A DNA stretch of 64,000 nt, taken from Myxococcales bacterium (GTDB lineage: Bacteria; Myxococcota_A; Polyangia; Polyangiales; Polyangiaceae). The position numbers and the translations under genes were made by a program. The notes under the pieces are model-generated. The model made no database searches and had not been told where the DNA came from. It worked only from the letters and a program-made list of their open reading frames with translations. Below, one piece after another: positions 53,810-64,000 of the stretch. Every line of letters starts with the position of its first letter. The first letter of the stretch is position 1. The DNA is taken from positions 930,001 through 994,000 of the forward strand of contig JADJQX010000008.1 of assembly GCA_016712525.1 (NCBI GenBank), given 5' to 3'.

Positions 53810-55011
53810 GCGGGGGGCCTTCGCGGCGCGCGCTCCGCGACGAGGCCGACGTCGTCGTCATCGGGGCGGGCATCATGGGCCTCTCGATCGCGTACCACCT
53901 CGCGAAGCTCGGCACGACCAAGGTGCTCGTCGTCGACAAGGGCTACCTGTGCGGCGGCGCGAGCGGGCGAAATGGGGGCGGCGTCCGCGCCCAGTGGTCG
54001 ACCGAGGCGAACGTGCGGCTCATGCAGGAGAGCATCCGCATGTGCCGCGATTTCGCGAGCGAAATGAAGATCAACGTGTGGCTCCGCCAAGGAGGCTACC
54101 TCTTCCTCGTGCGCTCCGAGGAGAAGCGACGCGCCCTCGAGGCGAGCTGTTCGGTGCAGAATACATGTGGTCTCCCGACGCGCATGCTCAGCCCGACCGA
54201 GGCGCGCGCGATCGTGCCCGAGCTCGACGTCACCGACGTCGTGGCCGCGAGCTACAATCCCGACGACGGCGTGGTGTTCCCCTGGCCGTTCGTGTGGGGC
54301 TTCGCGACGGCCGCCGAGAAGCGCGGCGTCGAGGTGGCCACGTTCACCGAATGCACCGGCTTCGAGACCCGCGGCGCGGCCATCACGGGCGTGCACCTCC
54401 GCACCCTCTCGCACGACGGAGAGCACGAGACGGGGCGCGCGTTCGTCCGCACGCGCAAGGTCGTGAACGCGTGTGGGGCGTGGGCTCCGCACGTCGCCCG
54501 GATGCTGGGCGTGGAGCTGCCCAACAAACCGCATCGCCACGAGATCTGCTCGACCGAGCCGCTGAAGCCCTGGCTCCGCCCCCTCGTCGCCGACCTCACG
54601 GACGGCCTCTATTTCAGCCAGTCGACGCGCGGAGAGATCGTGGGCGGCATCGGGCAGGAGCACGTCCCCGAGGGCATCGACCAGAACAGCTCCTTTGCGT
54701 TCCTCGGGCTCTACGCGCGCTCGCTCGTCCGGGCGTGCCCGACGCTCGCCAAGGTCAAGGTGCTCCGGCAATGGGCCGGCTGCTACGATCTCACCCCCGA
54801 CCAAAACCCGATCGTGGGCGCCGTCGACGACGTCGAAGGCTTTTTCCAAGCCTCGGGCTTCATGGGCCACGGCTTCATGATGGCCCCCGTCATGGGCAAG
54901 CGCATCGCCGAGCACGTGGTCACGGGGGAGGTCTCGCCCCTCTTCGAGCGCTGGAACCTCCGGAGGTTCCGCGAGGGCAAGCTGCTCTCCGAGTCGATGA
55001 TCATCGGGTGA
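53806..55011 (+). CDS. FAD-dependent oxidoreductase (DAO/sarcosine oxidase beta-like)
   Basis: Flavoprotein of 401 residues. It starts with the dinucleotide site VVVIGAGIMGLSIAYHLAKLG, and has GGASGRNGGGVRAQW, VNACGAWAPHVARMLG and the C-terminal FFQASGFMGHGFMMAPVMGKRIAEHV typical of D-amino acid/sarcosine-type oxidases. It likely oxidises an amine or amino acid. The start is GTG 53806, overlapping the CysQ stop (GTGA). The three genes form a small translationally coupled operon of redox and phosphatase enzymes with no obvious common pathway. Confidence 0.88.
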   Translation: MSGGPSRRALRDEADVVVIGAGIMGLSIAYHLAKLGTTKVLVVDKGYLCGGASGRNGGGVRAQWSTEANVRLMQESIRMCRDFASEMKINVWLRQGGYLFLVRSEEKRRALEASCSVQNTCGLPTRMLSPTEARAIVPELDVTDVVAASYNPDDGVVFPWPFVWGFATAAEKRGVEVATFTECTGFETRGAAITGVHLRTLSHDGEHETGRAFVRTRKVVNACGAWAPHVARMLGVELPNKPHRHEICSTEPLKPWLRPLVADLTDGLYFSQSTRGEIVGGIGQEHVPEGIDQNSSFAFLGLYARSLVRACPTLAKVKVLRQWAGCYDLTPDQNPIVGAVDDVEGFFQASGFMGHGFMMAPVMGKRIAEHVVTGEVSPLFERWNLRRFREGKLLSESMIIG

Positions 55012-55188
55012 CCGCGGTCGGCGCGCGTGGCTCGGCTCGTGCCGCACCTCGTCATTCTGCCCTACCCTGCCCTACATTTACGCCGTGAAGCGTCGTTGAC
55101 ACTCACCCCGAGGGGAGCGATACCTGTTCGCGAGTTTTCCCGGGCTTTTCGCCCGCGCACGCAAGCCAGAGGCGGAGGAGAGAGAGCA

Positions 55189-56931
55189 ATGATGAGGCAC
55201 GCGAAGTCGCTCAAGACGGTCAGGTCGCTCACGTTCGCCGCGGCGGCCTCCATGGCCATTCCCGCGGTTCTCGGCGCAGGTGCGCTCGTCGTCGGTGGAT
55301 CGATGCTCACGGCCTGCGCCGACGAGAACGATCCGAAGACCTGGGTGAAGCGCCTCGACGATCCGGCCCAGCGCGGCGCCGCCGTGAAGCGTCTCCAGCA
55401 GTTCTTCGAGGACAGCCTCTCGAACGCCAAGAAGGACGCGAACGATCCGAAGGTGAAGGCCCTCCTCGACGACATCGTCGAGCCCCTGACGAAGCAGTAC
55501 ACGGGCGGTACCGTCGCCGACGAGAAGACCCGCAAAGACCTCATCAAGTTCCTCGCCGACACGAACGATCCGCGCACCGCTCCCGCGCTCGCGAAGGCCC
55601 TCAAGGACTACGAGCCCAAGAAGAGCGACGACGACGTGCGCTACGCCGCGCAAGCGACGAAGAACATGGCCAACGCCGGGAAGCTCTCCGACCAGGCCCT
55701 CATCGACGCCCTCTGGGAGTGCTTCGCGAAGTTCCGCGCCTCGCAGACGAACTCGATCAACCTCGTGACCGAGCTCCACGACGCCGTGCTCGCCGTGAAG
55801 CACCCCTCGTACGGCCCGAAGGCCGTCGAGAAGCTCGCGGGCCCCGTCGATCCGAAGAGCCCCGAGTCGATGCGCGACCAGGTTCAGTTCTGGCAGATGA
55901 CGGCGATCCAGCTCATCGGCGAGCTGAAGCTCGGCTCGGCCGCGAAGCCCCTCGTCACCGTGCTCCTCACGCCCACGAAGGGCGACCTCCGCGCCACCAC
56001 GCGCACGGCCCTCCTCAAGATGCCGAAAGAGGCCGAGGCGCAGCTGCTCGCGGCCATGAAGGGCACCGACCCCGACCTCGCGAAGCTCGCCGCGTCCTTC
56101 CCCGAGAAGGCCCACGTCGCGATCCTCAGCGAGACCCTCGCGTACATCTCGAGGAACGGCGGGCGCGACGCGATCGTCGAGGCCCTCGCGGCCGCCGACA
56201 GCGACCAAAACCGCACGATCCTCGCGATGAACCTCATTCACTTCCCGAACGACGCGAAGATCGAAGAGGCCTTCATGGGCGCGTACGCGAAGATCGCCCC
56301 GGACGCCGGCATCCCCCTCATGGGGGGAGGCAACGGCCGCTCGATCCTGATCCAGGCCTCGTCGCACTTCTACGATCCGAAGCTCGTCGACTGGATCTTG
56401 AAGGAGAAGAACGCGGCCAAGGGCGACCACGCCGAAGAGGTCACGGCGGGCGCGCTCGACGCGGCCGTGAAGCTCATGAAGGCCGATCAGGTGAAGCAGG
56501 TCGGCATCGTCGTGGGTCAGCTCACGGGCCCCGCCACCGAGAAAGAGAAGTTCAACGCCGGCAGCAAGGTCCTCGAGAAGTGCAAAGAGGACGCCGCCTG
56601 CTACGTGAAGGTGCTCGACGAGCCCATCCCGTCGTCGCCCGAGACCGCCAAGTTCGCGCACGTGAAGGCCACCTGGATGGCCGCGGCGTTCGGCAACGAC
56701 GGCACGCGCAAGGAGCTCCTCGGCAAGATCGACAAGATCAAGGACCCGAGCGTGCGCCTCGCCATGGCCGAGGCCATCGACCACCTCGGCCCGAAGGGTG
56801 ACGTGGCCGCGGCCGATCAGCTCGACAAGATGGTCGAGGCCGACAAGTCCTCGGGCAACAAGGCGCTCCTCCAGGCGGACGACGCGGTCGCCAAGGTGTC
56901 GCTCAAGCTCCGCTCGCGCGCGACGCAATAA
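55189..56931 (+). CDS. HEAT-repeat-like lipoprotein
   Basis: Predicted 580-residue lipoprotein with an unusually long signal region and lipobox ending LTAC near Cys47. The body consists of repeated helical hairpins of the HEAT/ARM type (ALAKALKDYEPKK, AAQATKNMANAGKL, TAIQLIGELKLGSAAKPLV, LLKMPKEAEAQLLAAM and so on). No catalytic residues are seen. ATG 55189, tied with ATG 55192, follows GGCGGAGGAG. It lies just upstream of the FHA-sigma54 regulator and might work in its signal path. Confidence 0.82.
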   Translation: MMRHAKSLKTVRSLTFAAAASMAIPAVLGAGALVVGGSMLTACADENDPKTWVKRLDDPAQRGAAVKRLQQFFEDSLSNAKKDANDPKVKALLDDIVEPLTKQYTGGTVADEKTRKDLIKFLADTNDPRTAPALAKALKDYEPKKSDDDVRYAAQATKNMANAGKLSDQALIDALWECFAKFRASQTNSINLVTELHDAVLAVKHPSYGPKAVEKLAGPVDPKSPESMRDQVQFWQMTAIQLIGELKLGSAAKPLVTVLLTPTKGDLRATTRTALLKMPKEAEAQLLAAMKGTDPDLAKLAASFPEKAHVAILSETLAYISRNGGRDAIVEALAAADSDQNRTILAMNLIHFPNDAKIEEAFMGAYAKIAPDAGIPLMGGGNGRSILIQASSHFYDPKLVDWILKEKNAAKGDHAEEVTAGALDAAVKLMKADQVKQVGIVVGQLTGPATEKEKFNAGSKVLEKCKEDAACYVKVLDEPIPSSPETAKFAHVKATWMAAAFGNDGTRKELLGKIDKIKDPSVRLAMAEAIDHLGPKGDVAAADQLDKMVEADKSSGNKALLQADDAVAKVSLKLRSRATQ

Positions 56932-56963
56932 CAAGTCATTTCGAACACTTACGGAATTCGCGC

Positions 56964-58901
<1,938 letters not shown>

Positions 58902-58941
58902 GCCCACCGCGCGCCCGCGGTGCGAGGCGCCGCGACGCGGG

Positions 58942-59424
58942 CTACGTCCAGGGCGTGATGGCGACGATGCCCTCGGGCTCCCCGCGAAGGTAGGGAGCGC
59001 CGCGTGCGTCGGTCGCGAAGGGGGCCACGTCGACGAGCGGCCACAGGGCGAACGCGCGCTCGTGGAGGCGCGGGTGCGGCACCGTGAGCGCCTCGTCGTT
59101 CACGACGACCCCCTCGATCCACAGGACGTCGAGATCGAGCGTGCGCGGCCCGTACCGGACGTCACGGACCCGCCCGCGGCGCTGCTCGATGGCCAAGAGG
59201 TCCTCGAGCAGGCCGTGCGCCGTAACCGAAATATCCAAGAGTATCGCTGCGTTGATATAGGGGCCCTGAGGCACGTCGCCCCAGGGCGCCGTCTCGTAGA
59301 GGCGAGAGCACGCGAGCACGGCGTGGCGCTCCGCGAGCTCGGCCCGCGCGTAGTCGAGGTGGGACCGGCGGTCGCCGAGGTTCGAGCCGAGCGCGACGAC
59401 CGCGCGGCGAAGCGGGAGGGTCAG
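58942..59424 (-). CDS. folK: 2-amino-4-hydroxy-6-hydroxymethyldihydropteridine pyrophosphokinase, apparent CTG start
   Basis: Transfers pyrophosphate from ATP to the pterin in folate synthesis. Reading upstream of the first GTG (59319) in frame restores the missing N-terminus, with AVVALGSNLGDRRSHLDYAR, the HPPK opening motif. Further motifs are SRLYETAPWGDVPQGPY, RYGPRTLDLDVL and PHPRLHERAF. No ATG, GTG or TTG precedes GSNLGD, but a CTG at 59424 forms a CTGA overlap with the stop of the preceding gene, as ATGA and GTGA overlaps do elsewhere here. That gives 160 residues, the normal HPPK length. A GTG start at 59319 would remove the essential N-terminus. Confidence 0.85.
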   Translation of the reverse strand: MTLPLRRAVVALGSNLGDRRSHLDYARAELAERHAVLACSRLYETAPWGDVPQGPYINAAILLDISVTAHGLLEDLLAIEQRRGRVRDVRYGPRTLDLDVLWIEGVVVNDEALTVPHPRLHERAFALWPLVDVAPFATDARGAPYLRGEPEGIVAITPWT

Positions 59425-60002
59425 GGTGTCTTCCCTTGGAGCTTGATCGGGTTCGTGAGCGTGCCCTCGTAGCCGCCGTTCAGCTTGCCGTCTTGCACGA
59501 AGAAGAAGAGGACGTTGTCGGCGCGCCCGTCGAGGGTGACCTCGAGGGTGACCACACCTCCCGGCGGGGCGTCGAAGCGGATGCCGTCGTTGCGGGTGCC
59601 GATCGTGCGGCGGAGCACGACGTCACCGCCCGTCGTGGCGATGGGTTTTCCGGACTCGTCGACCACGTTCGACACCTTGCCGGCGGCCGACTGCACGCGC
59701 ACCTGGTAGTCGCACTCCCGCTTCGTCTGGTTCGTGTCGCACGCCCAGAAGAGGTGCCATTTCCCACCCGAGGCGTACTCGGCGAAGACGCCCACACCTT
59801 CGCCCGGGTCGGCCTCGAGCTTGGCGTTCGTGTCGATCTCGACGAGCACGGGAGATGGGCTCGCGGGCTGCGTCCCTTCGACCGGGTCCCCCGACGAACC
59901 AGACCCGTACGCGCGCGGCGGAGGGTCGTACACCTCGATCGAGCAGGCGAGCGTCGACAGGGCGAGGAACGATACGACGGAGAGAGCGGGAGCGATCTTC
60001 AT
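59421..60002 (-). CDS. Hypothetical lipoprotein upstream of folK
   Basis: Predicted 193-residue lipoprotein with lipobox LSTLAC near Cys20 and a beta-rich body (HLFWACDTNQTKREC, VVLRRTIGTRNDGIRF, VTLEVTLDGRADNVLFFFV). I do not recognise a family. ATG 60002 follows GAGG on the minus strand and starts the signal peptide; an upstream frame is unlikely. Its stop overlaps the probable CTG start of folK, so folK translation depends on this gene. Confidence 0.78.
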   Translation of the reverse strand: MKIAPALSVVSFLALSTLACSIEVYDPPPRAYGSGSSGDPVEGTQPASPSPVLVEIDTNAKLEADPGEGVGVFAEYASGGKWHLFWACDTNQTKRECDYQVRVQSAAGKVSNVVDESGKPIATTGGDVVLRRTIGTRNDGIRFDAPPGGVVTLEVTLDGRADNVLFFFVQDGKLNGGYEGTLTNPIKLQGKTP

Positions 60003-60063
60003 GGGGCCTCGGCGGCGAACGAGAGTGGCACGAACGAAGGGCGAGACGAGACGAGCCTGAGGC

Positions 60064-61533
60064 TCAACGGCGAACACGGGGCGTCGACGCGCGCGGGGCG
60101 GACGTCGTGGCTCTTCCCCCTCCCCCGCCCGAGAACGACGGCGACGACGACATCCGCGACGGCGCGGAGAAGCTCGGCGACGACGCCCGCGGCGCGGACG
60201 GCGCGGAAAAGCTCGGCGACGACGACATCCGAGACGGCGCGGAGAAGCTCGGCGACGACGCTCGCGGCGCGGACGGCGCAGAGAACGACGGCGCGCTGTA
60301 CGAGGGCGTGGACCGCGAGGGCACGTACGTCGACGAGCCGTACGAAGGCGACGTGTGATGCTCGACGAGCGAGGGGGAAGATCGCCGCAGATCGCTCATG
60401 CGCGGCACGACCTGACGGTCTCCGCCGGGCGCTACGGCGCTGACGGGAGGAATGCGGGCGGGCGCCGACGCGACGGGGGGATGGTCGGGAGCCATGGGTC
60501 CCGTACCACCGACCCGCGCCGGCCCGGCGAGCGTGGACGACGGCGGGTGAGCGAGCGCACCGAGCGGGCGCGGCGTGGACGACGGCGCGCGTGCTCCGAG
60601 GGCCACGGCCGTCGACGGAGCGCCGAGGGCGTAGGCACGTTGGATCCCCTTGTCGCCCTCGGGGGCGCGAGGAAGCGACTTGGCCTCGAGGCCGAGGGAC
60701 GCGGGGGCGGGTCCGTCGGCACCTCGCCGAAGCTGGGGCGCGACCGCGGAGGGGGCCCCCTCGACGCGCGGGCTCGCGGCGACACGTGCGTCGGACACAC
60801 GCGGATCGGCGGGAACGTAAGGCTCGGTGCGGCGGCCGATGTCCCCCGCGAGAGGCCCGCGCACGACGCGGTTGCCGACCTGCGGCTGGAACACGTACCG
60901 GTTTTCGCAGAAGTAGTAGGGAGTGCGGTACCCGCCGGAGAAGCCGTACGCGTAGCCGCCGCGCCAGTACCACGAGGGAGGCGCCGGGCCCCACCCGACG
61001 TACCCGAAGCCGGAGGGCCCCGTGCGCCAGACGACCCACGCGCCACGGTAGACGCGGCCCGGGATCCACGCCCACCCTCGCCCGCCGATGTAGACCCACC
61101 GACCGTAGTGGAAAGGCGCCCAGCCCCACTCGTAGTCGGACACCCAGACGTACCCATCGTCGTAAGCCCAGCGGCCGGCGGTGACGTACGGGGTGAAGTC
61201 GCTACCGACGACCGTCGCCGAAGGGACCCAGACGGTGCCGTAGGTGTCGTCGTCGACCCAGGTGCCGTGCGGGTCGAGCGTGGCCTTGAACTCGGTGAGC
61301 GCGCTCGGGTCGGTCTCGCGGTAGAGCGTCTCCGGGTCGTTGTCGCCGCCGACGATCATGTCCTCGCTCTCGGCCGGAGGGGGCGGAGGTGCCGCCTCGG
61401 GCATCGGGGCCTGCGCCACGGCCTGCCTCGACGGGGGCTCGGGGTAGACGGGCTCCTCGTAGAGACCTCCGCACCCGACGAGGCCGAGGAGGCTCGAGAG
61501 GCCGAGGGCGAGGGCTGTGAGGCGGAAGGACAT
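60064..61533 (-). CDS. DUF6600-type lipoprotein with repetitive Ser/Pro tail
   Basis: Predicted 489-residue lipoprotein with lipobox LLGLVGC near Cys21, a Pro-rich linker, and the DUF6600 core (YDDGYVWVSDYEWGWAPF, HYGRWVYIGGRGWAWIPG, VYRGAWVVWRTG, GYVGWGPAPPSWYWRGG). The tail of about 270 residues is Ser/Pro/Ala-rich and ends with two 25-residue tandem repeats. It is a paralog of the protein at 135-1040, which has the same core but no such tail. Start 61533 is chosen for the signal peptide. Function unknown. Confidence 0.86.
   Translation of the reverse strand: MSFRLTALALGLSSLLGLVGCGGLYEEPVYPEPPSRQAVAQAPMPEAAPPPPPAESEDMIVGGDNDPETLYRETDPSALTEFKATLDPHGTWVDDDTYGTVWVPSATVVGSDFTPYVTAGRWAYDDGYVWVSDYEWGWAPFHYGRWVYIGGRGWAWIPGRVYRGAWVVWRTGPSGFGYVGWGPAPPSWYWRGGYAYGFSGGYRTPYYFCENRYVFQPQVGNRVVRGPLAGDIGRRTEPYVPADPRVSDARVAASPRVEGAPSAVAPQLRRGADGPAPASLGLEAKSLPRAPEGDKGIQRAYALGAPSTAVALGARAPSSTPRPLGALAHPPSSTLAGPARVGGTGPMAPDHPPVASAPARIPPVSAVAPGGDRQVVPRMSDLRRSSPSLVEHHTSPSYGSSTYVPSRSTPSYSAPSFSAPSAPRASSPSFSAPSRMSSSPSFSAPSAPRASSPSFSAPSRMSSSPSFSGGGGGRATTSAPRASTPRVRR
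60142..60291. repeat. 75-bp tandem repeat in DUF6600 gene
   Basis: Two copies of a 75-bp unit encode the 25-residue SAPSAPRASS- and SFSAPSRMSSS-type repeat at the C-terminus of the DUF6600 protein, suggesting recent slippage or unequal exchange. Confidence 0.75.
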
Positions 61534-61873
61534 GCGGCTGCTCCTACGATGAACGTGGGCCCGGTGGGGAAGATTGGCTACTCCGTAAGAAGCAAAGGGC
61601 GCGCCCTCGTGTCGGGCGAGCGTGGGGTCGCATGCCCCCAATCTAGACCCTCGAAATGACGAACATTTCGTAAGGCTCTTCCCCTCGTGCTCCTCCGGCA
61701 GGTGGGCCCGTGAACGCGGCTTCACGGGCGCCCCGCAAAAAAAGTGGCGAAAAAGGCGCACCTAGGGCGGCGCCGAACCGGCCACGAGCCGGAGGGCTTG
61801 CACAAGGGCCCGGTCGTCCCGTCTACTCCCGAGACTCGCCGCGCCGACCGCGCGACGCCTGCCGAGGAGAACC
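61534..61873. other. 340-bp divergent intergenic region before prkA
   Basis: No gene supported. It separates the divergent DUF6600 and prkA genes and holds an inverted repeat (61652-61670) plus a run of A at about 61737-61742. TTGCAC at 61798 with TCTACT 18 bp later is a weak promoter candidate. Confidence 0.55.
61652..61670. promoter_or_regulatory. Inverted repeat, possible operator
   Basis: CGAAATG-ACGAA-CATTTCG is a perfect 7-bp dyad in the divergent region between DUF6600 and prkA, the right size for a dimeric repressor site. Confidence 0.4.
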
Positions 61874-63934
<2,061 letters not shown>

Positions 63935-64000
63935 CGCGGCGCCGTCCACGTCCCGAGGTGGTCGTGCCCGAGGGGCCCGTGGCGGACACGCCGCGGGCCT

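Noticed and set aside
58942..59319. folK as a short 125-residue protein starting at GTG 59319
   Set aside because: It would lack the essential GSNLGD N-terminus, which is encoded in frame upstream.

Overview
The window looks like chromosomal DNA of a large-genome, very GC-rich member of the Myxococcota, probably order Polyangiales. This is inferred from content, not from a database match: many lipoproteins with low-complexity linkers, Hanks-type Ser/Thr kinases with C-terminal receptor-like halves, an FHA-GAF-sigma54 activator, Cys-rich MopE-like secreted proteins, DUF6600 proteins and PrkA. No phage, insertion sequence, CRISPR array, rRNA or integration site was seen. Most genes are chromosomal core or lineage-specific.

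Layout. 0.1-3 kb: DUF6600 lipoprotein, parvulin-type isomerase, an orphan soluble histidine kinase and a small helical protein. 3-7.6 kb: three tandem paralogous lipoproteins on the minus strand, two of them nearly identical in their first halves and in both flanks. 7.7-12.7 kb: metallophosphoesterase, secreted proteins, a methyltransferase with a probable frameshift, a Cys-rich protein and an EEP-family phosphodiesterase. 12.7-16.2 kb: a LysR DNA-binding domain without effector domain, divergent from methionine aminopeptidase across a palindrome, then a methyltransferase and a TetR regulator. 16.2-23.2 kb: a six-gene operon in which every junction is a 4-bp ATGA overlap (Gld-like ABC transporter, DUF4340 protein, Dam methylase, 5-formyl-THF cyclo-ligase). 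23.2-30.4 kb: cytochrome c protein, SUMF1-like lipoprotein, DUF3293 protein, a PhoB/PhoR-like two-component pair, a DUF1287 protein and shikimate dehydrogenase.

30.4-35.5 kb: xseA-aroE, biotin carboxylase and a lactonase-fold lipoprotein. 35.5-39 kb: the classic translation cluster read on the minus strand from one near-consensus promoter: tRNA-Thr(TGT), tRNA-Tyr, tRNA-Gly, tRNA-Thr(GGT), tuf, rpmG, tRNA-Trp, secE, nusG, then a clear intrinsic terminator. 39-46.3 kb: a TPR lipoprotein diverging from a signalling cassette of two Ser/Thr kinases, a PEGA-like membrane protein and a lipoprotein. 46.3-50.4 kb: lipoprotein, trmB, a GT-C-like membrane protein and an MqsA/YgiT-like zinc-finger HTH protein without a visible toxin. 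50.4-55 kb: a double NTF2-like lipoprotein and an AKR-CysQ-FAD oxidoreductase operon coupled by GTGA overlaps. 55-64 kb: HEAT-like lipoprotein, FHA-GAF-sigma54 activator, a lipoprotein coupled to folK (apparently starting at CTG), a second DUF6600 protein and prkA.

The most useful observations are the apparent CTG start of folK, the stripped-down LysR with its palindrome, the T-run frameshift in the methyltransferase, the half-homogenised lipoprotein triplet, the ATGA-coupled ABC/Dam operon and a nested hairpin at 50.7 kb. Long open frames opposite or out of frame with these genes are by-products of high GC and were not annotated.
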